Below are positions 56,513 through 64,000 of a DNA stretch of 64,000 bases, piece by piece. Source of the stretch: Candidatus Zhuqueibacterota bacterium. GTDB lineage: Bacteria > Zhuqueibacterota > Zhuqueibacteria > Oceanimicrobiales > Oceanimicrobiaceae. Where the stretch lies: assembly GCA_029262005.1 (NCBI GenBank), contig JAJDAG010000182.1:1-64000 (forward strand). The letters are read 5' to 3'. The translations under genes and the position numbers were made by a program. How positions within the stretch are numbered: the stretch's first letter is position 1; each line of letters opens with the position of its first letter. Under the pieces are notes generated by a model that made no database searches, was not told the DNA's origin, and saw only the letters and a program-made list of their open reading frames with translations.

Positions 56513-57958
56513 ATGTTTGGTCATCCAGTTGGGCTGCGAACCCTCTTTTTTACAGAAATGTGGGAGCGCATGAGTTATTACGGTATGCGTGGACTTTTGA
56601 TCTTATTTATGACCGAGGCTATTGCCAAGGGTGGTTTTGGTTACAATACTGAGACTGCCGGTGCAATTTATGGCCTTTACACTGCCGGTGTTTATTTGCT
56701 TGCTCTGCCGGGTGGCTGGATTGCAGATAGAATTCTTGGGCAACGAGATGCTGTTTTTTATGGCGGTATCGTCATCGCAGCCGGCCATTTCAGCATGGCT
56801 GTACCGTCCAAGTTCACCTTTTTTGCCGGACTTATACTGATTGTAATAGGCACTGGCTTGTTGAAGCCAAATGTTAGCGCAATTGTCGCGGATCTTTACC
56901 CGGAAGGCGGCGCACGTCGCGATGCCGGGTTCTCAATTTTTTACATGGGCATTAATGTCGGAGCCTTTGTCGGTCCGATCATTTGTAGTTATCTTGGTGA
57001 AAATATCGACTGGCACCTCGGTTTTAGCGCGGCGGGTATCGGCATGGTTTTAGGTTTGATTCAGTACAGACTTGGTTTAAAGGATTTGGGAGATGCCGGA
57101 AAACACAAAAGTGACGACCCGGAAGAACGTTCTGCGGCAATCGGTGTTTTGTGGAAAGCACTGGGGGTTTTGGGCGGTGTCATAATCGGGTTTGGCATCC
57201 TGCAGAATACCGGATTCACGAATGTCACTCTGGTTGGTTTTGCTGAAGCTACAGCTTATATTATTCTTGCTACAATTGCGCTGTTTTTTGGATATATTTT
57301 AATCTTCCAGAGTTGGACAAAGGTTGAAAAAATGCGCATTGGCATGATTTTCTTCCTTTTTATTGGCGCTGCTCTGTTTTGGTCCGGATTTGAACAAGCC
57401 GGTTCTTCCCTGAACTTATTTGCAAAAAGTCTCACGAAGCGACATGTATTCGGTTGGGAAATGCCCGCAGGGTGGTTGCAATCGGTAAATGCGCTTTTTA
57501 TTATAATTATGGCGCCGGTAATTGGTTCACTTTGGGTCTGGCTTGGTTCAAGAGAGCCTTCGATTCCGGTTAAATTTGCCCTTGGTCTGGTTTTGCTAGG
57601 CTCTGGATTTTTTGTCATGGCCTGGGCTTCGAGTTTCGCAAGTGAAACACACAAAGTTGCAATGGCCTGGTTGGTAGCAACTTATTTTTTACATACCGTA
57701 GGCGAGTTGTGCTTAAGCCCGGTTGGGCTTAGCAGTGTAACCAAACTCGCGCCACCCTCACTTGTCGGTCAAATGATGGGTGTTTGGTTCATGGGATCCG
57801 CGCTTGGTAATCTTATCGCCGGCCTTGCAGGCGGTCAGTTCGAGTCACTGCCGCTGCCGGAGTTGTTTGGTAATGTCGCCTGGATTTCTATTATCGGTGG
57901 CTTGTTTTTCTTTGTTTTGATGAAACCGATGAAAAAACTTATCGGTGGCGTCAAATAG
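56513..57958 (+). CDS. POT family proton-coupled oligopeptide transporter
   Basis: 481 aa, about 12-14 membrane segments. The POT/PTR2 signature is clear: FTEMWERMSYYGMRG (ExxER-type, residues 13-27) in TM1 and FYMGINVGAFVGP in TM5. Proton symport of di- and tripeptides is the known role. GGAGGAA precedes the ATG. It is followed by arginine-handling enzymes on the same strand and could feed them. A perfect 8-bp hairpin (57986-58013) sits just after the stop. Confidence 0.94.
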   Translation: MFGHPVGLRTLFFTEMWERMSYYGMRGLLILFMTEAIAKGGFGYNTETAGAIYGLYTAGVYLLALPGGWIADRILGQRDAVFYGGIVIAAGHFSMAVPSKFTFFAGLILIVIGTGLLKPNVSAIVADLYPEGGARRDAGFSIFYMGINVGAFVGPIICSYLGENIDWHLGFSAAGIGMVLGLIQYRLGLKDLGDAGKHKSDDPEERSAAIGVLWKALGVLGGVIIGFGILQNTGFTNVTLVGFAEATAYIILATIALFFGYILIFQSWTKVEKMRIGMIFFLFIGAALFWSGFEQAGSSLNLFAKSLTKRHVFGWEMPAGWLQSVNALFIIIMAPVIGSLWVWLGSREPSIPVKFALGLVLLGSGFFVMAWASSFASETHKVAMAWLVATYFLHTVGELCLSPVGLSSVTKLAPPSLVGQMMGVWFMGSALGNLIAGLAGGQFESLPLPELFGNVAWISIIGGLFFFVLMKPMKKLIGGVK

Positions 57959-58199
57959 GGCAAAACAACGATCCTCTCATTTTTTATGCCGGGTGCTGCC
58001 TTGTGCCCGGCATGAAAGTCATAACGCCAGGCTTTCTGCAAGAAGTGTGATTTGGCGAGTGGCAAAAGTAATCCGAAAAAACTAAGGTTGGTATTCTCTC
58101 CGCCACCGCCGTGCCCATGTAAAAGATATTTTTGTATTCCCTGAAAAAATGAGGCAGCGTGCTGGTTGAGATACTGAAAATAATCCGGCAGGAGAAACG

Positions 58200-59075
58200 A
58201 TGCACTACGGCTGTCAGTCCATGTACAAAAATATTGAACAGGTTTTACTGAAACATCCCAAAGATGCTTTCATTTCGCAAAAACACCTGACTGATAATTG
58301 GAAAAAATTTAACTATGTTGATGTGCCGGAATATGAAACCACATTACAAGAATATCTGGTTTTTGAGGGAATAATTAAGCGGTACATTCCACATGTATAT
58401 TATTTACCGCAATCAAATCAGGTTGGAATCGATTCAATTTATACGCATGATGCCTTGAAAATCACTGAAAATGGAGCTGTTTATTTCAACACCGGAAAAC
58501 CGTTAAGGAAAAATGAAGCAGCTAGAAGCGAGTCGTTTTTGCTGGAGCTCGGCGTCAAAACATTGGGGCGTATCGCGCCACCCGGTAAAATGGAAGGCGG
58601 CGATGTTGTCTGGTTGCATGAAAAGTGCGTCGCCATCGGCCTTGGCTACCGGACGAACGAGGAAGGCATCAGGCAGTTTAAGCAGCTCACCTCCGACTTT
58701 ATTGATGAATATATTGTTGTGCCCCTGCCGCATGCAGCCGGCGAAGACGCCTGCCTGCATTTAATGAGCCTGATTAGCATCATTGATAAAGATTTGGCGG
58801 TGGTTTACAGCAAATACATGCCCGTGTTTTTTCGTGATTATTTATCGGCCAATCATTTTGAACTCGTTGAGGTCAACGCAGCAGAGTATGATCGATTGGG
58901 CGCGAATGTTCTGGCGCTGGCGCCAAGAGTCTGTTTGCTTTTGGCTGGAAATCTTCGCATTGAGAAAATGCTATTGGCAAACGGCTGCGTGGTTCATACT
59001 TACCCGGGCCGGGAATTGTCCATAAAAGGAACCGGTGGGCCAACCTGTTTGACTTGTCCAATTGCCAGAGTCTAA
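58200..59075 (+). CDS. Amidinotransferase/dimethylargininase-superfamily protein
   Basis: 291 aa from the ATG at 58200 (AGGAG upstream). The guanidine-modifying fold is shown by KMEGGDVVWL (the EGGD substrate-binding element, about residues 130-139), GYRTNEEGIRQF, and the C-terminal GTGGPTCLTCPI with the nucleophile Cys (Cys283, or Cys286). This superfamily contains arginine deiminase, agmatine deiminase, DDAH and amidinotransferases; the sequence does not place it firmly. A second DDAH-like gene lies two genes downstream. The next gene begins 3 bp after the stop. Confidence 0.82.
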   Translation: MHYGCQSMYKNIEQVLLKHPKDAFISQKHLTDNWKKFNYVDVPEYETTLQEYLVFEGIIKRYIPHVYYLPQSNQVGIDSIYTHDALKITENGAVYFNTGKPLRKNEAARSESFLLELGVKTLGRIAPPGKMEGGDVVWLHEKCVAIGLGYRTNEEGIRQFKQLTSDFIDEYIVVPLPHAAGEDACLHLMSLISIIDKDLAVVYSKYMPVFFRDYLSANHFELVEVNAAEYDRLGANVLALAPRVCLLLAGNLRIEKMLLANGCVVHTYPGRELSIKGTGGPTCLTCPIARV

Positions 59076-59078
59076 AAA

Positions 59079-60740
59079 ATGAACCGCACGCCCGACACCG
59101 TTTTTGCAGATATCCACAATATTTTAATGAAGTATCTGCAAATTCCCAGCTTCAGCAATACCGCAGAAGAAAGGCGGGTCGATGATTTTTTTGCTGATTT
59201 TTTTTCAGCCCAGTCTTATTTTCAAACCCATTCGAATCATTTCGGGAAATATCCGGTGCAGAAGGACGCGCTTCAGAGACATGTTCACTGGGGCTTGCGC
59301 CAGGGCGAAGGAAGCAAAACAGTTGTCTTGATTCATCACTACGATGTTGTCGATATCGATAATTTTCAGGATAAAAAGGAATTTGCTTTCAACCCGCCAC
59401 TTCTGCAAGAAAAATTAAAAATGGATTTTGACCGCCTTGATGTGGATGCAACTGCTGATTTGAAATCAGGGGAGTGGTTGTTTGGCCGTGGAACGGCAGA
59501 TATGAAATCAGGCGGCGCCATTCAGCTTGCGCTTTTGCAGAAATATGCTTCGGTTCGTTCTTTCACCGGTAATGTGATCGTTTTGGCATTGCCGGATGAA
59601 GAAAATCTCTCTTCCGGTATGCGTAGCGCCGTGAGTTTGTTGAAAACACTAAAAGACAAATATACTCTGGATTATGTTTTGATGATCAATTCGGAGCCAC
59701 ATCAGAGGTTTTCTAAAAATCTGGGCGTGCTCAGTCAAGGCTCAATCGGCAAGGCAAACATGTTTGTGTATGTAAAAGGCGCCTTAACGCATGTTGGGAA
59801 AATATTTGAAGGTCTTAATCCAAACAGCCTTCTGGCGAAAATTGTTTGGGAAACTGAAGTAGATTTAGATTTTCTCGATATTTGTGGTGACGAAGCAAGT
59901 GTCCCGCCAACTTGGATATATATGAAAGATCGAAAAAGAAATTACGATGTGTCAACCCCTTTCGCCTCAGTTGGATATCTAAACGTTTTGAATTTCTTCT
60001 CCACACCAGATGATTTGTTAACAAAGTTGAAAAAAAAATGTGAAAATGCCATTGCCGGCATACAGAAAAAAATGAATGTTGCGCATGCAGAGTTTGAGCG
60101 CAAGAATGGCAGAACGCCTGCGCCACTTTCCTGGACGCTTCGGGTGCTGACTTTTTCCGAACTCTATAAAATTGTTTTGAGTGAGCATGGTCAAAGCTTT
60201 GAAGCGATGTTTGCCCAAGCGAGCAATAAACTGTCAAAAAAATTTCAGGACAGGGAAATTGACCTGCTGGAAATGAATAATCTGCTCGTGGAATTCTTGC
60301 TCGATATACACTCAGACCCAAATCCTTACATTGTAATTGGATTCGCGCCTCCTTTTTATCCCGGGGTTACCAATTATCAGTCCGCATCGCTGGCTGCGCA
60401 GTGTTGCGATCTTCACAAACTGATAGATGATTTCACCAGCAAAAAATGGCATCAGCATTATCACAACAGGCATTATTACACTGGTATATCTGATCTGAGT
60501 TATTCTACCTTGAATTACGATAAAGAATCCACCGAGTCGCTGATCTCCAATATGCCGTTGTGGGGCGATCTTTACTCAATTCCGTTTGGTGATATTGGAG
60601 AAATCTCAATGCCGTGCGTTAATATAGGGCCTTGGGGAAAAGATTTTCACAAGATGACTGAGCGGGTTCTAAAGGAGGATGTTTTTGCAAGAACACCGGC
60701 CATAATCGAGCATGTAATTGATTCAACCTTAAAAGGATAA
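59079..60740 (+). CDS. M20 family metallohydrolase, RocB-like (arginine utilisation)
   Basis: 553 aa, the long form seen in RocB of Bacillus rather than the 400-aa typical M20 enzyme. Dinuclear zinc residues are visible in IHHYDVVD (His87, Asp89), GRGTADMKSG (Asp141) and LPDEENLSSG (Glu pair near 174-175). RocB is encoded with arginine-degradation genes but its reaction is not firmly established. Placement between two guanidine-modifying enzymes supports a role in arginine or methylarginine breakdown here. Confidence 0.85.
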   Translation: MNRTPDTVFADIHNILMKYLQIPSFSNTAEERRVDDFFADFFSAQSYFQTHSNHFGKYPVQKDALQRHVHWGLRQGEGSKTVVLIHHYDVVDIDNFQDKKEFAFNPPLLQEKLKMDFDRLDVDATADLKSGEWLFGRGTADMKSGGAIQLALLQKYASVRSFTGNVIVLALPDEENLSSGMRSAVSLLKTLKDKYTLDYVLMINSEPHQRFSKNLGVLSQGSIGKANMFVYVKGALTHVGKIFEGLNPNSLLAKIVWETEVDLDFLDICGDEASVPPTWIYMKDRKRNYDVSTPFASVGYLNVLNFFSTPDDLLTKLKKKCENAIAGIQKKMNVAHAEFERKNGRTPAPLSWTLRVLTFSELYKIVLSEHGQSFEAMFAQASNKLSKKFQDREIDLLEMNNLLVEFLLDIHSDPNPYIVIGFAPPFYPGVTNYQSASLAAQCCDLHKLIDDFTSKKWHQHYHNRHYYTGISDLSYSTLNYDKESTESLISNMPLWGDLYSIPFGDIGEISMPCVNIGPWGKDFHKMTERVLKEDVFARTPAIIEHVIDSTLKG

Positions 60741-60745
60741 CAAAA

Positions 60746-61510
60746 ATGTTTAATAACGCAATTGTGCGAAGGCCGTCAAAATCAATGGTGAAGGGAATAA
60801 CTTCCAACCCGCAGTTGGGAATGCCTGTCTTTGAGAATGCGGCCAGCCAACATGACGAATATATCGCTACACTTGAAAAGTGCGGTGTGCATGTTCATGT
60901 TCTTGAAGCTGATGAAAATTATCCGGATGCCTGTTTTGTTGAGGATGTCGCAGTGTGCACGCGGGAATTTTCCATGGTCGCAAATCCGGGAACGCAGACG
61001 CGAAAAGGGGAAGAGAAAGAGATTGTTCAAACATTGAAAAAATTTTATGGCCAAATCGAATGCATCAAAGAACCCGGAACACTTGAAGGCGGCGATGTGA
61101 TGATGGTTGGCGACCATTTTTACATCGGTCTGTCCGGGCGAACGAATGCCGAAGGCGCCCGACAACTTATTGCTGCATTGGAAAAATATGGAATGACTGG
61201 TTCTGTGGTTGCAATGCAGGAGATGCTGCACTTGAAGACCGGCCTGGCCTACCTGGAGGACAATATTCTTCTGGTGGCCGGTGAGTTTCAAAGCAATAAA
61301 CAATTCCAGGAATTTAAGAAAATCCACATAGAGCCGGACGAAGCGTATGCAGCCAATTGCATTCGCGTAAACAATGCTGTGCTCGTGCCTGCGGGTTTTG
61401 AAAAGGCGCGAGAAAAAATAGAGGTTGCCGGCTTGTTGACGGCAACCGTCGATACATCGGAATTCCGAAAACTTGATGGCGGCTTGAGCTGCTTGTCGTT
61501 GAGGTTTTAA
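60746..61510 (+). CDS. Dimethylargininase (DDAH)
   Basis: 254 aa, the normal DDAH length. Family motifs run in order: VRRPSKSMVKGIT at the start, PDACFVEDVAV, TLEGGDVMMV, GRTNAEGARQL, LHLKTGLAYLEDN (catalytic His), EPDEAYAANCIRVN and GGLSCLSLRF with nucleophile Cys249. DDAH hydrolyses N-omega-methylated arginines to citrulline and methylamine or dimethylamine. It starts 5 bp after the RocB-like gene. Confidence 0.9.
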   Translation: MFNNAIVRRPSKSMVKGITSNPQLGMPVFENAASQHDEYIATLEKCGVHVHVLEADENYPDACFVEDVAVCTREFSMVANPGTQTRKGEEKEIVQTLKKFYGQIECIKEPGTLEGGDVMMVGDHFYIGLSGRTNAEGARQLIAALEKYGMTGSVVAMQEMLHLKTGLAYLEDNILLVAGEFQSNKQFQEFKKIHIEPDEAYAANCIRVNNAVLVPAGFEKAREKIEVAGLLTATVDTSEFRKLDGGLSCLSLRF

Positions 61511-61644
61511 TTTTTCACAGCCCGCAACTTCTTTATGACAAAAAATTTTAATAAAAAGTGCCTCGCCAGAAACAGGCGACACATCGTGTCCTTAGTCTTG
61601 AATTTTTCAGGTAACCGCTGCAATAAACCTGGAGCGCGCTCTGG

Positions 61645-63114
61645 ATGGCAGAAAAAACCATGATGAAATTGTTAGAAATTATTGTCTGGGACTATCTGTG
61701 GGGTGTGCCACTGATTGCTATCAGCTTGTTTGTGGGTGTGTATTTTACCCTGTTTTCTGGCTTTTTTCAGTTCAGGTTTCTTCGACATATTTCTAAAGTT
61801 GTGTATGAAAAACTGTTCAGCAAGAACGAACTTGAAGAGAAAGGGACGATTTCTGCTCTGGAGGCTTTAAGTATCGCCATTGGTGCAACCATTGGCGTTG
61901 GTAATATTGCCGGCGTAGCAACAGCAATTGCTGTTGGTGGACCCGGTGCGGTTTTTTGGCTTTGGGTGGCTGGGCTACTCGGCCAAATTATTAAGATGGT
62001 GGAGGTCTCGCTCGCCGTGCATTATCGGAACACAAGCGAGACCGGAGCATGTTTTGGCGGACCAACCTACTACATCCAAAAAGGCCTAGGTGTTGAGAAA
62101 GGCATGAAAATTCTGCCGCGGATTTTGTCATTCCTTTTCATTTTTGGTTTTGGTATAGGCTTCTTTTTAACGCTGCAGAATTACACAGTCTCAGAAGCAA
62201 TTTCCTCTACATTTGATGTGAGCATGATTCATGTGAGCGTCATTTATACCGTCCTGCTCTATCTTATGATCAGCGGTGGCTTGCCAGCACTGGGAAAAAT
62301 AGCTGCCAGGCTAGTTCCCTTCATGTGCCTTTTTTATATTCTGGGCGGCTTGTTCATCATTTTGCTCAATGTCGAGTTACTGCCCGCTACTTTTTCTTTA
62401 ATATTTGACGGTGCATTTAGCGGTACTGCTGCAGCAGGCGGCTTTGCCGGTGCGGCTTTCAGCAAAGTGATCAAAATTGGGATATCCAGAGCCGTTTTTT
62501 CCAGTGAAGCAGGTTGGGGTTCATCACCTATGATCCATGCATCCGCGAAAACAGACCACCCGTGCCGGCAAGGTATTATGGGCGTTTTTGAGGTTTTTGT
62601 GGATACAATTGTTGTTTGCACAATTACTTCTCTGGTTATCATCATCACCGGAGAATGGTCTAGCGGCGCTTCCGGAGCTGATTTGACGCTCAGTGCTTTC
62701 GAGGTTGGTATCGGTGTGACCGGAAGGACTATTTTGGCTGTAGGAGTCCTGCTGTTTGGAATTACTACATCTTCAGGCCTGTATGCTCAGATAGAAGTTC
62801 TTGTCAGGTATTTACTTGGTGAGGGCCGTAAAGCGGAAAAGGCAATCTTAAGAATTTACAAATGGTCTTACCCGCTTCCCGGACTGGCCCTGGTAATTTA
62901 TGCGGTTGCTCAGGATATGCCGGGAACACATGTCTGGTTGTTTGCTGATATGGCAACCGCGTTTCCGATATTTGCCAATCTCATAGCTTTGCTTCTGCTC
63001 AGTAGAAAATTTTTCCAGTTGCTTGGGGATTATAAGGCCAGGTATCTTAACATTGGCACTGTTGATCCTGACTTTGCTGTTTTCCATGACAGCGGCCGAA
63101 AAAATGTGGTGTGA
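61645..63114 (+). CDS. Alanine/glycine:sodium symporter (AGCS family)
   Basis: 489 aa, about 10-11 membrane segments. Family motifs include ALSIAIGATIGVGNIAGVA, FGGPTYYIQKGLG and SSEAGWGSSPMIHA. AGCS (AlsT/DagA) proteins import alanine, glycine or glutamine with Na+. The gene follows the DDAH gene after 134 bp and may belong to the same amino-acid-use cluster. It is convergent with hemW. Confidence 0.93.
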   Translation: MAEKTMMKLLEIIVWDYLWGVPLIAISLFVGVYFTLFSGFFQFRFLRHISKVVYEKLFSKNELEEKGTISALEALSIAIGATIGVGNIAGVATAIAVGGPGAVFWLWVAGLLGQIIKMVEVSLAVHYRNTSETGACFGGPTYYIQKGLGVEKGMKILPRILSFLFIFGFGIGFFLTLQNYTVSEAISSTFDVSMIHVSVIYTVLLYLMISGGLPALGKIAARLVPFMCLFYILGGLFIILLNVELLPATFSLIFDGAFSGTAAAGGFAGAAFSKVIKIGISRAVFSSEAGWGSSPMIHASAKTDHPCRQGIMGVFEVFVDTIVVCTITSLVIIITGEWSSGASGADLTLSAFEVGIGVTGRTILAVGVLLFGITTSSGLYAQIEVLVRYLLGEGRKAEKAILRIYKWSYPLPGLALVIYAVAQDMPGTHVWLFADMATAFPIFANLIALLLLSRKFFQLLGDYKARYLNIGTVDPDFAVFHDSGRKNVV

Positions 63115-63163
63115 GTATGTTGCATTGGGCAAACCGGGAAGCCTGTACCCGTGTCGGATAAAT

Positions 63164-64000
63164 TCAAACAAACTCTGAGCAGATAGCATCGCAAAGCATA
63201 ATGCCTTCCCGGGTCAAGCGCAGATAGCCATCACAGATTTGCATTAAATCAGCGTTGAGACTTTTACTTCCACCTAAGAGTTCTTTTTGAAATTGTTCCT
63301 GTTTGATGTTTGGTGGAAAGAATTTTTCTAAAGTGCTGCTGTAGCGCTGAAAAAAAGGAACACCTGTTTTTTGCTCAAAAGCAGTCAATTGCAAACCACG
63401 GCTTTGTCGCAGGCCAAGATAAACACTTTCAAATTCATTTTCATCCTGAGTTAAAATCTCTGAACCATGCACTGGAAGACGTTCCTGGTTCAGGGCCGAG
63501 ATGTAGGCGGCTGTGTTGCGCACATTCCAAAATCGGCGGTTATCCAAATACGAATGCGAGGAGGCACCGAGTCCGAGATACGGACTGCCGTCCCAGTATT
63601 TCTGATTGTGGCGTGAGCGATAACCGGGCTTTGCATAGTTGGAGATTTCATATTGTTCAAGTCCATGTTCTCCCAAAATATCGATGGCAGCGAGTTGCAG
63701 CGTGCGTTGACGTTCATCAGAGGCGGGTGCAAACCGTCCTTTGCGCAACTGGGTGGAAAGTGGCGTGCCTTCTTCATAAGTTAAGCTGTAAGCGGAAATA
63801 TGCTGCGGCGCCAGTTCAACAACGTGTGTCAGCGTTTGTCGCCACTGCTGCAATTGTTGCTTGGGCAACGAATAGATGAGGTCGAGACTGATGTTGTCAA
63901 ACCCTGCTGCCTGTGCTGCTGTAAAAGCGCTTACCGACTGTTTCGCGGTATGGTCGCGGTCAAGAAACTTAAGTTCATTTTCATGAATAGACTGGACGCC
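63164..64000 (-). CDS. hemW: HemW-like heme chaperone/radical SAM protein (partial, N-terminus missing)
   Basis: The frame is open to the right window edge (278 codons seen). The visible part starts GVQSIHENELKFLDRDHT and contains ISLDLIYSLPKQQL, AYSLTYEEGTPL, YEISNYAKPG, LGLGASSHSYL and a C-terminal HTH-like region. These are hallmarks of HemW (formerly mis-named oxygen-independent coproporphyrinogen oxidase-like, HemN-like). The CxxxCxxC cluster motif lies beyond the window. Only the C-terminal 235 residues would be called if a start within the window were forced. Confidence 0.92.
   Translation of the reverse strand, partial: GVQSIHENELKFLDRDHTAKQSVSAFTAAQAAGFDNISLDLIYSLPKQQLQQWRQTLTHVVELAPQHISAYSLTYEEGTPLSTQLRKGRFAPASDERQRTLQLAAIDILGEHGLEQYEISNYAKPGYRSRHNQKYWDGSPYLGLGASSHSYLDNRRFWNVRNTAAYISALNQERLPVHGSEILTQDENEFESVYLGLRQSRGLQLTAFEQKTGVPFFQRYSSTLEKFFPPNIKQEQFQKELLGGSKSLNADLMQICDGYLRLTREGIMLCDAICSEFV

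Noticed and set aside
57986-58013. ATGCCGGG/CCCGGCAT hairpin after the POT gene as an intrinsic terminator
   Set aside because: The T-run lies before, not after, the stem in the direction of transcription; it may only stabilise the 3' end.

Overview
This window looks like a chromosomal contig from a Gram-negative, diderm bacterium. Evidence includes an LptD-type outer-membrane protein, several secreted or lipidated envelope proteins, an ExbB/ExbD/TonB-like motor and a bacterial F-type ATP synthase. Several traits fit the FCB superphylum or a related candidate phylum (Calditrichota/KSB1-like lineages): an ABC-2 permease fused to an M1-peptidase-like domain, a YbeY with Asp at the third metal position, and AgmX/PglI-domain proteins beside TPR proteins. 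This placement is an inference; no rRNA or other taxonomic marker is present. TTG start codons are common (atpH, atpG, aspS, phoH, pgpH, corC, the radical SAM gene, yoeB).

Layout. 1-4.65 kb is AT-rich accessory DNA: an ABC exporter ATPase with its permease/M1 fusion (running off the left edge), a 121-bp imperfect palindrome resembling an integron attC site, a YefM/YoeB toxin-antitoxin pair with a TGTACA-type operator, and a small membrane protein. 4.7-9.6 kb holds a thiolase, a DUF255 thioredoxin-fold protein, a methyltransferase and an ArsC/glutaredoxin-like gene that reads through an in-frame UGA (candidate selenoprotein). 10-23.2 kb is core: lptD, parA-parB, an M23 peptidase, bactofilin, then the whole ATP synthase operon atpZ-I-B-E-F-H-A-G-D-C closed by a terminator.

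23.5-34.5 kb encodes a putative energised trans-envelope machine: two large periplasmic TPR proteins (953 and 1501 aa), a small secreted protein, one TolQ/ExbB, two ExbD/TolR paralogues and a TonB-like protein with an AgmX/PglI C-terminus. The first ExbD has Asn where the proton-carrying Asp should be; the second keeps the Asp. 35-46.2 kb is housekeeping: aspS, a coiled-coil lipoprotein, a LysM protein, phoH-pgpH-ybeY-corC-galT-like, glycyl-tRNA synthetase and a cupin.

46.3-51.7 kb (minus strand) is the most unusual region. It encodes a Rrf2 regulator, a selenoprotein W-like protein with an in-frame UGA in a CxxU motif, a flavoprotein, a radical SAM enzyme with extra C-terminal cysteines, an ArsM-type arsenite methyltransferase with a long C-terminal extension, and a metallophosphoesterase-fold protein that has lost key metal ligands. 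I read this as a candidate organoarsenical (or related thiol/selenium) pathway that has not been characterised as a unit, as far as I know. The two UGA-containing genes share a predicted bSECIS-like hairpin with the same AGUUU apical loop, 21-22 nt after the UGA.

51.8-64 kb contains an M14-family protein whose three zinc ligands all appear to be replaced, an M28 peptidase lipoprotein, and a plus-strand cluster for peptide/arginine handling (POT transporter, amidinotransferase, RocB-like M20 hydrolase, dimethylargininase, Na+/alanine symporter). It ends in a truncated hemW. No tRNA, rRNA, CRISPR array or intact insertion sequence was seen.
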